Assembly (NCBI RefSeq): GCF_020889685.1 | Contig: NZ_JACMYO010000007.1 | Location: 25,840-89,839, forward strand | Direction of reading: 5' to 3' | DNA length: 64,000 nt | Origin: Bradyrhizobium oropedii | GTDB lineage: Bacteria; Pseudomonadota; Alphaproteobacteria; Rhizobiales; Xanthobacteraceae | Part shown: positions 48,737 through 56,841 of the stretch, one piece after another | How positions within the stretch are numbered: position 1 is the first letter of the stretch | Layout: each line of letters begins with the position of its first letter | Notes under the pieces: model-generated | Databases searched by the model: none | What the model was told of the DNA's origin: nothing | Seen by the model: the letters and a program-made list of their open reading frames with translations, nothing else | Program-made: the position numbers and the translations under genes

Positions 48737-49849
48737 ATGTCCAAGCCGCTCGTCCTTCCGGCCTTGACGCGCTTCGTTTCCGCCACCGCCGGCCGCAACA
48801 TGACCACGGCAGCCTATGTCGCGGTCACCGTCGGTGTCGCGATGATGGCGCTGCTGACGGTGGCGCCGGCCTATGACGCGGTGCCGCACTGGGTCGATGC
48901 GCTGCTGTGGGCCTGCCTTGCCTATTTCGTGTTCGAATGGCTGGTGCGGGTGCGGCATATGCGGCGGCAGGACAAGTTCTGGTTCTACCAGCTGTCCAGC
49001 GCCGGCATCGTCGATGCGATCGGCGCGCTGGCCGTGCCGCTGGCGCTGCTCGCCGGCCTCGAGCCGAAGACCGCATGGCTGCTCGGCGTGCTCTGGGTGC
49101 TGAAGGTGGTGCCGGGCATCCCCGGCCTGCGCCAGCTCCGGCGCGTGCTGGTGGTGGAGTCCGGCCCGCTGCTCAGCGTGCTCGTGATCTTCCTGATGGT
49201 GGTGTTTCTGGCCTCCGTCGCCGAATATTTCCTGGAACGGGACGTCCAGCCGCAGACCTTCGGCAGCGTGCCGGCCGCGCTGTGGTGGGCGGTGGTGACG
49301 CTGACCACGACCGGCTATGGCGACGTGGTGCCGATCACCCCGCTCGGCCGCATCGTCGCCGCCATGGTGATGATCTCGGGCCTCGGCGTGTTCGGGCTGT
49401 GGACCGGTATTCTGGCGACCGGCTTTGCCGCCGAAACCCGCCGCGACAATTTTCTGAGAACCTGGGAGACCGTCAGCAAGGTGCCGTTCTTCGCGCATCT
49501 CGGCCCGGCCGCGATCGCCGACGTCACCCAGGTGCTGCGGACGATGGACCTGCCGCCGCGCACCATGATCATCCGCAAGGACACCAATGGCGACTGCATG
49601 TACTTCGTCGCCGCCGGCGAGGTGGAGGTCGACCTGCCCGGACGCAAGGTGAAGCTCGGCGAGGGCGCGTTCTTCGGCGAGATGGCGTTGCTTGGCAACG
49701 CCAAGCGGGGCGCCAGCGTCTCGACCAGCAAGGTCACCAAGCTGTTGGTGCTTGACCTGGTCGATTTCCGCCTGTTGATGGCAAGGCATCCCGATCTCGC
49801 CGAGACCATCGACGCCGAGGCGAAGCGGCGCGAACTCGAGAATCAATGA
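48737..49849 (+). CDS. Cyclic nucleotide-gated potassium channel (MlotiK1-like)
   Basis: 370 residues. Six membrane helices: S1-S4 at about 25-140 with the S4-like LRQLRRVLVV, then S5, and pore TLTTTGYGDVVP with the selectivity filter at 191-196, then S6. A C-terminal CNB domain follows directly, without a long C-linker; its phosphate-binding cassette FFGEMALLGNAKRGASV has Glu at 314 and Arg at 324. Length and layout match the Mesorhizobium loti MlotiK1 channel. The start ATG 48737 has only a weak ribosome site. Physiological role in rhizobia is unknown. Confidence 0.92.
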   Translation: MSKPLVLPALTRFVSATAGRNMTTAAYVAVTVGVAMMALLTVAPAYDAVPHWVDALLWACLAYFVFEWLVRVRHMRRQDKFWFYQLSSAGIVDAIGALAVPLALLAGLEPKTAWLLGVLWVLKVVPGIPGLRQLRRVLVVESGPLLSVLVIFLMVVFLASVAEYFLERDVQPQTFGSVPAALWWAVVTLTTTGYGDVVPITPLGRIVAAMVMISGLGVFGLWTGILATGFAAETRRDNFLRTWETVSKVPFFAHLGPAAIADVTQVLRTMDLPPRTMIIRKDTNGDCMYFVAAGEVEVDLPGRKVKLGEGAFFGEMALLGNAKRGASVSTSKVTKLLVLDLVDFRLLMARHPDLAETIDAEAKRRELENQ

Positions 49850-49860
49850 TGGAGACCGAT

Positions 49861-50646
49861 ATGGCCGAGTTGGCCGACACTGCCAGCGGACCCGTGCTCG
49901 AAATATCAGGCGCACGCGCCACGATCCGCCTCAACCGGCCGAAGCACCTCAACCGCCTGCAGGCCGAGGACCTCGGCGAGCTCGTCAGACTGTTCGACCG
50001 GATCGAGGCCGATCCTGCGATCCGCGTGCTGGTGCTGACCGGAACCGGACGCGCGTTCTCGGCCGGCTACGACCTCAACTCGGTGGCCGAGCGCGCGGTG
50101 AGCGCCAACGAGCAGCAGAGCGCGGGCTCGGCGTTCGAGGTGGTGGTCAACCGCCTCGAGGATCTGAGCGTGCCGACGATCTGCCGGCTCAATGGCGGCG
50201 TCTATGGCGGCTCGACCGACCTCGCACTCGCCTGCGACTTCCGCATCGGCGTCGATACCGCGGAAATGTTCATGCCGGCGGCGCGGCTCGGCCTGCACTA
50301 TTACAAGAGCGGCATCCAGCGCTACGTCACGAGGCTCGGCGTCGACAACGCCAAGATGCTGTTCCTGACCGCGCAGAAGATCTCGGCGCCGGAGATGCTG
50401 CGGATCGGCTACCTCACCGCGATGGTGTCGCTCGACCTGCTCGACGAGGAGGTCGACAGACTGGCAACGATCCTGGCCGGCAATGCGCCGAAGGCGATGG
50501 CCGGCATGAAGCGCGCGGTCAACGAATTCGCCCGCGGCGAACTGGACGAAGCCGCCGCCGACCAGCGCCACCGCGACAGCATGCGCGGCGACGAGATCAA
50601 GGAAGGCATCAAGGCGTTCGCGGAGAAGCGGGCACCGCGGTTTTAG
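49861..50646 (+). CDS. Enoyl-CoA hydratase/isomerase family protein
   Basis: 261 residues from ATG 49861, which has GGAG 6 bases upstream; ATGs at 49846 and 49849 overlapping the channel stop are possible. Crotonase fold with FSAGYDLNSVAE and LNGGVYGGSTDLALACDFRIGVDTAEMFMPAARLGLHYY. The second oxyanion segment has GGSTDLAL in place of the usual GGGxELAL and the catalytic Glu positions are not obvious, so activity may differ. It is tightly linked to the channel gene, possibly only by chance. Confidence 0.83.
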   Translation: MAELADTASGPVLEISGARATIRLNRPKHLNRLQAEDLGELVRLFDRIEADPAIRVLVLTGTGRAFSAGYDLNSVAERAVSANEQQSAGSAFEVVVNRLEDLSVPTICRLNGGVYGGSTDLALACDFRIGVDTAEMFMPAARLGLHYYKSGIQRYVTRLGVDNAKMLFLTAQKISAPEMLRIGYLTAMVSLDLLDEEVDRLATILAGNAPKAMAGMKRAVNEFARGELDEAAADQRHRDSMRGDEIKEGIKAFAEKRAPRF

Positions 50647-50672
50647 GTCGACGGCCTGCGCTGCCAATACCG

Positions 50673-50914
50673 TCACCCTGAGGAGCGCGGAACGCGCGTC
50701 TCGAAGGGTCGGCGGCCCGGCTGGTGGCCGTGCATCCTTCGAGGCTCGCAAGAGCTCGCACCTCCAGCGACAAAGGCGAAGCCTTTGCGCGGGGATGACG
50801 GAACTAATGGTACGCTCGGCCTTTGCTACGTCATTGCGAGCGAAGCGAAGCAATCCATCCAACCGCATATGCGGACCGATGGATTGCTTCGTCGCTATCG
50901 CTCCTCGCAATGAC
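50673..50914. repeat. Two palindromic repeats, families C and A
   Basis: 50673-50800 is a family C copy (CACCCTGAGGAGCGCGGAAC ... GGGGATGACGG). 50830-50914 is a family A copy with ends CATTGCGAGCG and CGCAATGACG, as at 10419. There is no gene in this stretch. Confidence 0.75.
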
Positions 50915-50931
50915 GGTTGTAGCCACTCCCC

Positions 50932-51253
50932 TCACGCCCGCTTGCTCCGCATCGCGCGCGTCTGCTCGATCTCAGGGTCGCCGGCGAGTGCATGGTAGCG
51001 CTTGCTGTCGACGGCGTAGATCGCGATGCGGCCTTCGGCGTCGGCGTGAACGCCCCAGCCGAAGCGTTTTCCGAGCGGCGACGTCGTCGGACGTGTATTT
51101 GTAGGGCGCGCCGGCAAGCATGGCGTATTGCAGCGTGCCTACCGTCGGCTTGCCGCCATAGGGCCGCGGCTCTTCGCCGGCGCGCGCGGGGCAATCCTCC
51201 GCGACACGGACGAAGGTGTTGACGACGTTGGTGGTGTAGAGCTCCTTGACCAT
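50932..51253 (-). pseudogene. DUF6157 family gene with internal deletion and frameshift
   Basis: The first 55 codons read VKELYTTNVVNTFVRVAEDCPARAG...TVGTLQYAMLAGAPYKYTSDDV, as in DUF6157. Near base 51078 the frame changes and continues as SPLGKRFGWGVHADAEGRIAIYAVDSKRYHALAGDPEIEQTRAMRSKRA, the normal C-terminal part. About 30 residues that usually join these blocks are missing. Both halves are otherwise well preserved, so the deletion looks recent. The native role of the family is unknown. Confidence 0.75.
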
Positions 51254-51265
51254 CCGTCGATCGTA

Positions 51266-51919
51266 TCACACGCCGGCCGCCGCTGCATGCTGCGCCGCCA
51301 TCTCGTCATCGGCCCTCGATATCCGTTCGAAGGCCGGGCGCGCGGTGATGCGTTCGACATAGCGGACGAACACGTCCCTTTTGGGCACGATGCCGAACAT
51401 CATGGTCCAGGAGAGCGCAATGCCCCAGAGGATGTCGGCCGCCGTGATCTGCTCGCCGAGCAGATAGGGCCCCTTTGCGAGCTGTGCTTCCAGCGCGCCC
51501 AGCATGGTGTCGTAATCGGCATAGGGCGACTGCGTGATCGGCGCCGGGTCGCGCTTCATGAAATGGTCGATCACCGCCGGCTCGAACGACGAGCCGTAAT
51601 AGGCGATCCAGCGCAGATACGGGCCGCGGCGCGGATCGTTCAGCGCCGGCGTCAGGCCGGCCTGCGGAAACAGGTCGGCGAGATAGATGAAGATCGCGAC
51701 CTGCTCGGTCACCAGCGCGTCGCCATGGCGGATCACCGGCACCTTGCCGAGCGGATTGATGGCGAGATAGGCGGCCTTGCGCTGCTCGGCCGCCTTCATG
51801 TTAAGGATGTGCAGATCGTAGGGTGCGCCGAGCTCCTCCAGCAGCACCCGGGTGCCGGTGGCGCGGCTCTGCGGCGAGTAATACAGCGTGACACGGTCGG
51901 TGGGTGCAGCGGTGGTCAT
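51266..51919 (-). CDS. Glutathione S-transferase family protein
   Basis: 217 residues from ATG 51919 (GGAG 8 bases upstream). N-domain VTLYYSPQSRATGTRVLLEELGAPYDLHILNMKAAEQRKAAYLAINPLGKVPVIRHGDALVTEQVAIFIYLADLFPQAGLTP; the helical C-domain has YLLGEQITAADILWGIALSW. It is divergent from the WYL regulator at 52001, with a 25-base palindrome between them, so it is probably that regulator's target. The same GST plus WYL arrangement occurs at 28.6-30.5 kb. Confidence 0.9.
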   Translation of the reverse strand: MTTAAPTDRVTLYYSPQSRATGTRVLLEELGAPYDLHILNMKAAEQRKAAYLAINPLGKVPVIRHGDALVTEQVAIFIYLADLFPQAGLTPALNDPRRGPYLRWIAYYGSSFEPAVIDHFMKRDPAPITQSPYADYDTMLGALEAQLAKGPYLLGEQITAADILWGIALSWTMMFGIVPKRDVFVRYVERITARPAFERISRADDEMAAQHAAAAGV

Positions 51920-51966
51920 GGGCAGGTCTCCTTGCGCCGTCTGGGGCATGGCCTCCTTATCCGCCT

Positions 51967-51991
51967 ATACCTGACATCTTGTGTCAGGTAT
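51967..51991. promoter_or_regulatory. Perfect palindromic operator between GST and WYL regulator
   Basis: 10-base arms ATACCTGACA (51967-51976) and TGTCAGGTAT (51982-51991) with a 5-base spacer, no mismatch. It ends 9 bases before the regulator start codon. Probable binding site of the WYL regulator, autoregulatory and controlling the GST. Confidence 0.8.
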
Positions 51992-52000
51992 GATCTGGCG

Positions 52001-53005
52001 ATGCGCGCGAGCCGGCTGTTTTCCATCCTCACCACCCTGCAGGCACGGGGGCAGGTCACCGCGCCCGAATTGGCGGAAGCCAATGAGGTCTCGGTGCGCA
52101 CGATCTATCGCGACATCGACGCGCTCGCCGCCGCCGGCGTCCCCGTCTATGCCGATCGCGGCGCCGAGGGCGGCTATCGCCTGCTCGACGGCTACCGCGT
52201 TCGGTTGAACGGGCTGTCGCAGGGCGAGGCCGAGGCGCTGTTCATGGCCGGCCTGCCCGGTCCCGCCGCCGCGCTCGGCCTCGACGCCGCGATGGTGGCG
52301 GCGCAAACCAAGCTGATGGCGGCCTTGCCGGAGAACCTGCGCCCGAACGCGAGAGGGATGCAGCAACGCTTCCATCTCGACGCACCCGGCTGGTTCGGCG
52401 AGACCGAGGAGCCGAAGCATCTGCGCGCCATTGCCGGCGCCGTGCTGCGCGAACATTTGATCCAGATCCGCTACCAGAGCTGGAAGGCGGAGAAGCGGCG
52501 GCGGGTGGCGCCGCTCGGCCTCGTGCTGAAGGGTGGCAGCTGGTATCTCGCCGGCCTCGTCGACGGCAGCGTGCGCAGCTACCGCGTCGCGCGGGTGCTG
52601 GACTGCACGGCGCTCGAGACGCCGTTCACGCGGCCGGCGGAGTTCGATCTCGCCGCCTATTGGCGCGCCTCGATCGAGCGGCTCGAGGCCGAACTGCATC
52701 CGAACGAGGCCACGGTGCGGCTGTCGCCGCTCGGGCTGAAGCTGTTCGATGCGCTGGCGCATCCTTACGTGAAGGCGCGGATGCGGCTCGCCGATAACAC
52801 CGACGCCGACGGATGGCACGTCGCCACCATGCCGGTCGGCAAGACGGTGTGGCATGCCGCGACCGAGCTGCTGCGGCTCGGCGCCGAGGCCGAGGTGATC
52901 GCGCCCGACGAGCTGCGCGAGAAGATGACCGAACTCACCAGCGCGATGGCCGCACGCTATGTCGAGGCGCCGCCGCGCCGCGCGGTGGCGGGACGCAAGC
53001 GCTAG
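52001..53005 (+). CDS. YafY-type HTH/WYL transcriptional regulator
   Basis: 334 residues from ATG 52001; the frame is open for 870 bases further upstream across other genes, but the HTH starts here. HTH RASRLFSILTTLQARGQVTAPELAEANEVSVRTIYRDIDALAAAGVPVYADRGAEGGYRLLDGY; WYL domain near 150-220 (LIQIRYQSWKAEKRRRVAPLGLVLKGGSWYLAGLVDGSVRSYRVARV) and a C-terminal WCX-type extension. It is longer than the regulator at 29822. It probably controls the divergent GST gene through the palindrome at 51967. Confidence 0.9.
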   Translation: MRASRLFSILTTLQARGQVTAPELAEANEVSVRTIYRDIDALAAAGVPVYADRGAEGGYRLLDGYRVRLNGLSQGEAEALFMAGLPGPAAALGLDAAMVAAQTKLMAALPENLRPNARGMQQRFHLDAPGWFGETEEPKHLRAIAGAVLREHLIQIRYQSWKAEKRRRVAPLGLVLKGGSWYLAGLVDGSVRSYRVARVLDCTALETPFTRPAEFDLAAYWRASIERLEAELHPNEATVRLSPLGLKLFDALAHPYVKARMRLADNTDADGWHVATMPVGKTVWHAATELLRLGAEAEVIAPDELREKMTELTSAMAARYVEAPPRRAVAGRKR

Positions 53006-53412
53006 TAGCGGCTGTCGGAGCTGATGACGAAGCGGTCGAGAAAATTGACCGGCAGGATTTCGAACCGGTCCAGCGCGAGCGTAATCCCGGTCACGAAATC
53101 GATGCCCTTGATCGTGCCTTCAAGATCGATCCGCCGGCCGCGGCGCAGGCCGCGCGTTTCCGGATGTTGCTCGATGTCGATATAGGCATAGATCGGATTG
53201 TCGAGCCGCGAATGGCGGTGCCAGCCGCGTTGCAGGAAGCTGAATTGCAGCACTGAGCCCGCGCCCCAGTCGATCGCGTCGAAGAAGCGGGTCTTCCAGG
53301 CGACGGGCTGTCCGAGATAATGCGAAGCGATGAACGCGTCGCGCTCGAGCGCAGGCAGACGGTGCAACTGCCAGCTGATCTCAGCCGGCGTCAGGGAGGC
53401 GTTATTCGCCAT
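53002..53412 (-). CDS. Hypothetical protein
   Basis: 136 residues from ATG 53412. It contains LTPAEISWQLHRLPALERDAFIASHYLGQPVAWKTRFFDAIDWGAGSVLQFSFLQRGWHRHSRLDNPIYAYIDIEQHPETRGLRRGRRIDLEGTIKGIDFVTGITLALDRFEI. The second half looks like a small beta-barrel (OB-like) with LEGTIKGID. Similar conserved proteins occur in rhizobia without known function. It is convergent with the WYL regulator and overlaps its stop by four bases. Confidence 0.7.
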   Translation of the reverse strand: MANNASLTPAEISWQLHRLPALERDAFIASHYLGQPVAWKTRFFDAIDWGAGSVLQFSFLQRGWHRHSRLDNPIYAYIDIEQHPETRGLRRGRRIDLEGTIKGIDFVTGITLALDRFEILPVNFLDRFVISSDSRY

Positions 53413-53490
53413 TGTTGTTCAAGTCGTTCTTCTTGCCGTTTCTTCTTGTCCTCGGCGGGAGGGTGAACCGACCTTCCCGCCTTGAGGAAA

Positions 53491-54204
53491 TTATACATCG
53501 ACGAATGTGACAGTATTCGCCACAGTTGCGCGCGACGTGCGGTAGCTGTTCACCTTGTGCGCGTGATCCGCATAGCCGAACGAGATGCCGCAGACAACCC
53601 GGCGGTCATCGGGCAGGTTGAAGTGACGGCGGATCAGGCCGGAATGACGCGCGATCGCGGCCTGCGGGATGGTGCCGAGCCCGAGCGCCTGCGCTGCCAG
53701 CATGAAGTTCGAGACATAGCCGCCGCAATCGATCGCTCCATAGATTCCGAGCGGCTCGTTGGTGTGGATCACGGCAATGTGCGGCGCGCCAAAGAAATTG
53801 TAATTCTCCAGTGCCTGTTTGGCGTAGGCCGCCTTGTCGCCGCGCGCGATGCCGAGCGTGTTGTAGAGCTGGAAGCCGCTTTCGCGGCGGCGATCCAGAT
53901 AGACGCCGACATATTCGCGCGGTGGCGTGAAGTCGTAATCATCGCCGAGGCCGCGCGAGGCCTCGGCATAGATCGCCTTGCGAAACCGCTCCTTGGCCTC
54001 ACCGGAGACGATCAGGACTTCCCAGGGCTGGCTGTTGCACCAGGACGCGGTGCGCTGCGCGGTGGTGAGAATGTGCTCGATGGTGTCGCGCGGCACCTCG
54101 CGCGGCTGGAACGCGCGCACCGAATAGCGCTCGTTGAGCAATTCCTCGAGCGCGCCGATGCGGTCTTCGGTCGGGTAGCGCGCGCCGGGCGTTTTCGCAT
54201 CCAT
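53491..54204 (-). CDS. Nitroreductase family protein
   Basis: 237 residues from ATG 54204 (AAGGGG 9 bases upstream). FMN-binding nitroreductase fold: LNERYSVRAFQPREVPRDTIEHILTTAQRTASWCNSQPWEVLIVSGEA (RYSVR and the NSQPW cofactor loop) and FMLAAQALGLGTIPQAAIARH. It starts 2 bases after the acyl-CoA dehydrogenase stop, so it is part of that operon as its last gene. NAD(P)H-dependent reduction of a nitro, quinone or enone group is expected; the substrate is unknown. Confidence 0.87.
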   Translation of the reverse strand: MDAKTPGARYPTEDRIGALEELLNERYSVRAFQPREVPRDTIEHILTTAQRTASWCNSQPWEVLIVSGEAKERFRKAIYAEASRGLGDDYDFTPPREYVGVYLDRRRESGFQLYNTLGIARGDKAAYAKQALENYNFFGAPHIAVIHTNEPLGIYGAIDCGGYVSNFMLAAQALGLGTIPQAAIARHSGLIRRHFNLPDDRRVVCGISFGYADHAHKVNSYRTSRATVANTVTFVDV

Positions 54205-54206
54205 GC

Positions 54207-55451
54207 TCAACGCCCCTTGGTCGGGATCTTGTTGTAGGGCACGTCCTTGTCGACGCGGATATCGCCCGGCAGACCCAGCACACGTTCGGCGATGATGTTG
54301 CGCAGGATCTCGTCGGTGCCGCCGGCGATGCGCATCGAAGGCGATGACAAGAGCATCTGCTGGAACTGGCCGTTGGCCTGCTCCTCGTCGGTGCCGGTGA
54401 GGCTGCCTGCCGCGCCCTCGAGATCCATCGCATAGGTCGCGATGTCCTGCAGCATCAGGCCGGAGACGAGCTTGCCGATGGAGTTTTCCGGACCGGGACG
54501 CTCACCCTTCGACAACGCCGAGATGGCGCGGTAGCTGGTGTATTTCAGCCCGCTCGCCTTCACCGCCCAGCTCGCAAGCTTGGAGCGCACCGCCGGATCA
54601 TCGATCGCAAGACCGTCCTCCAGCATCAAATTGGAGCAGAACTCAAACATCTCGGGGACGCCGGTCGCAAGCCGCGAACCGATCGACATGCGCTCGTTCA
54701 TCAGCGTGGTCAGCGACACGCTCCAGCCCTCGCCGACTGCGCCGAGCCGCTGGCTGTCCGGGATCACGACGTCGGTGAAATAGACCTCGTTGAACTCCTG
54801 CATGCCGTTGGCCTGCTTGATCGGCCTGACCTCGACGCCGGGGCTCTTCATGTCGAGGAAGAACATGGTGAGGCCCTTGTGCTTGGGCACATTCGGATCG
54901 GTGCGCGCGATCAACAGGCCGTAGTCGGAGTAATGCGCGCCAGAGGTCCAGATCTTCTGGCCGTTGACGACCCAGTTGTCGCCCTTCTTCTCGGCGCGGG
55001 TGCGCAGACCGGCAACGTCGGAGCCGGCCGAGGGCTCGGAGAACAGCTGGCACCAGATCTCTTCGCCCGAGGCGAGCTTCGGGAGATAGCGGCGCTTGGC
55101 GTCTTCGCTGCCCCAGGCCATCACGGTCGGGCCGCACATGCCCTCGCCGATCTGGAACGGCTGGGTCAATTTGCCGTAGACGCCTTCTTCCTGCTGCCAG
55201 ATCACGCGCTCGATCGGGGTGGCGCCGCGGCCGCCATATTCCTTCGGCCAGTGCAGGCAGGCCCAGCCGCCTTCCGCCTTCTTCTTCTGCCAGGCCTTGC
55301 CGACCTCGACCATGTCGTGCTTGGCGAGTCGGATGCGGCCGAGCGAGGACTTCGAGAGCTCCTCCTCGAACTCCTTCGGCGCGTTGGCAGCGATCCATTT
55401 GCGGGCGACGGCGCGGAATTCGGCTTCCTGCGGCGTGTCATCGAAATTCAT
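54207..55451 (-). CDS. Acyl-CoA dehydrogenase family protein (FadE, long form 1)
   Basis: 414 residues. N-helical domain, FAD/substrate segment LFSEPSAGSDVAGLRTRAEKKGDNWVVNGQKIWTSGAHYSDYG and C-terminal GGTDEILRNIIAERVLGLPGDIR. It belongs to the FadE6/17/26-like subgroup of about 400 residues, which in steroid and aromatic side-chain degradation pairs with a shorter partner dehydrogenase. It is highly similar to the gene at 55478, a clear tandem duplicate. The electron acceptor would be ETF. It lies in a row with two further dehydrogenases and a CoA ligase. Confidence 0.92.
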   Translation of the reverse strand: MNFDDTPQEAEFRAVARKWIAANAPKEFEEELSKSSLGRIRLAKHDMVEVGKAWQKKKAEGGWACLHWPKEYGGRGATPIERVIWQQEEGVYGKLTQPFQIGEGMCGPTVMAWGSEDAKRRYLPKLASGEEIWCQLFSEPSAGSDVAGLRTRAEKKGDNWVVNGQKIWTSGAHYSDYGLLIARTDPNVPKHKGLTMFFLDMKSPGVEVRPIKQANGMQEFNEVYFTDVVIPDSQRLGAVGEGWSVSLTTLMNERMSIGSRLATGVPEMFEFCSNLMLEDGLAIDDPAVRSKLASWAVKASGLKYTSYRAISALSKGERPGPENSIGKLVSGLMLQDIATYAMDLEGAAGSLTGTDEEQANGQFQQMLLSSPSMRIAGGTDEILRNIIAERVLGLPGDIRVDKDVPYNKIPTKGR

Positions 55452-55477
55452 GGCGAACCTCTTTCAGTTGCGCGCGC

Positions 55478-56725
55478 TCAGGCGCGGCCCTTGGTCGGAA
55501 TCTTGTTGAAGGGAACGTCCTTGTCGACCCTGATGTCGCCGGGCAGACCGAGTACGCGTTCGGCGATGATATTGCGCATGATCTCGTCGGTGCCGCCCTC
55601 GACGCGGGTGCCCGGCGCGCGCAGCAACATCGCCTGGAATTTGCCGGCGACTTCGGCATCCTCGGGTCCGCTCAAGGCGCCCGCGGCACCCTGCAGATCG
55701 AGCGCGTAGGTCGCGACGTCCTGGATCATCGAACCGGCGACCAGCTTGCCGATCGAGTTCTCCGGCCCCGGGCGTTCACCACGCGACAGCGCGGAGATCG
55801 CGCGCATGCTGGTGTATTTCAGCCCGCTCGCCTTCACCGCCCAGTCCGCAAGTTTGGAGCGCACCGCGCGGTTCTCGATCGCCGGGCCATCCTCCAGCAT
55901 AAGGCTGTTGCAGAAGTCGAACAACTCGGGGAAGCCGGTGGCGACGCCGGCGCCGATCGACATCCGCTCGTTCATCAGCGTGGTCAGCGACACGTTCCAG
56001 CCGTCATTGACATTGCCGAGCCGCTGCGAGTCCGGAATCCGCACGTCGGTGAAATAGACCTCGTTGAAGTCGGAGGCGCCGTTCGCCTGCTTGATCGGCC
56101 TGACCTCAACGCCCGGGCTCTTCATGTCCAGGAAGAACATGGTGAGGCCCTTGTGCTTGGCGACATCAGGATCAGTGCGGGTCAGCAGGATGCCGTAGTC
56201 GGAATAATGCGCGCCCGAGGTCCAGATCTTCTGGCCGTTGATGACCCATTCGTCGCCGTTCTTCTCGGCGCGGGTGCGCAGGCCGGCGACGTCGGAGCCG
56301 CCGGCGGGCTCGGAGAACAGCTGGCACCAGATCTTCTCGCCGGAGGCGAGCGGCGGCAGATATTTGCGCTTCTGCTCCTCGCCGGCGAACGCCATCATGG
56401 TCGGGCCGCACATGCCGTGGCCGATGATGAACATCGAGCTGAGGCGGCCGAACGGCCCCTCCTCCTGCTGCCAGATCACGCGCTCGATCGGCGAGGCGCC
56501 GCGGCCGCCATAGTCCTTCGGCCAGTGCAAGCAGGCCCAGCCGGCATCGGCCTTCTTCTTCTGCCAGGCCTTGGCGACCTCGAGAATGTTGACGCCCTTG
56601 AGCGCAACGCGCCCAAGCGAAGCCTTGCGCAGCTCGTCCTCATATTGCCTGGGCGCATTGGCCGCGATCCAGGCTTTCGCCTCGGCGCGGAATGCGGCTT
56701 CCTGCGGGGTATCGTCGAAATTCAT
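55478..56725 (-). CDS. Acyl-CoA dehydrogenase family protein (FadE, long form 2)
   Basis: 415 residues, aligning along its entire length with the gene at 54207 (shared start MNFDDTPQEA, shared WTSGAHYSDYG and GGTDEI motifs, shared end NKIPTKGR). Differences are scattered, so the duplication is not recent. The preceding repeat at 56739-56831 separates it from the short form at 56842. It is likely to use a related but distinct acyl-CoA, or to pair alternatively with the short dehydrogenase. Confidence 0.92.
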   Translation of the reverse strand: MNFDDTPQEAAFRAEAKAWIAANAPRQYEDELRKASLGRVALKGVNILEVAKAWQKKKADAGWACLHWPKDYGGRGASPIERVIWQQEEGPFGRLSSMFIIGHGMCGPTMMAFAGEEQKRKYLPPLASGEKIWCQLFSEPAGGSDVAGLRTRAEKNGDEWVINGQKIWTSGAHYSDYGILLTRTDPDVAKHKGLTMFFLDMKSPGVEVRPIKQANGASDFNEVYFTDVRIPDSQRLGNVNDGWNVSLTTLMNERMSIGAGVATGFPELFDFCNSLMLEDGPAIENRAVRSKLADWAVKASGLKYTSMRAISALSRGERPGPENSIGKLVAGSMIQDVATYALDLQGAAGALSGPEDAEVAGKFQAMLLRAPGTRVEGGTDEIMRNIIAERVLGLPGDIRVDKDVPFNKIPTKGRA

Positions 56726-56738
56726 GGTCTGTCTCTTC

Positions 56739-56831
56739 TGTCATTCCGGGGCGATGCGGAGCATCGAACCCGGAATCTCGATTCCCAACCTCTGGATTCC
56801 GGGTTCGCGCTGCGCGCGCCCCGGAATGACG
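56739..56831. repeat. Palindromic repeat, family D (GTCATTCCGGGGCG type)
   Basis: Inverted repeat with ends TCATTCCGGGGCG and CGCCCCGGAATGA and inner arms GGAATCTCGATTCC and TGGATTCCGGG. A second copy lies at 58009-58112. Both lie inside the acyl-CoA gene row. Confidence 0.75.
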
Positions 56832-56841
56832 AATCGTGGAA

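Noticed and set aside
51128..52000. 290-codon N-terminal extension of the WYL regulator
   Set aside because: It lies across the GST gene and the operator on the opposite strand; the HTH and the ribosomal start context fit ATG 52001.
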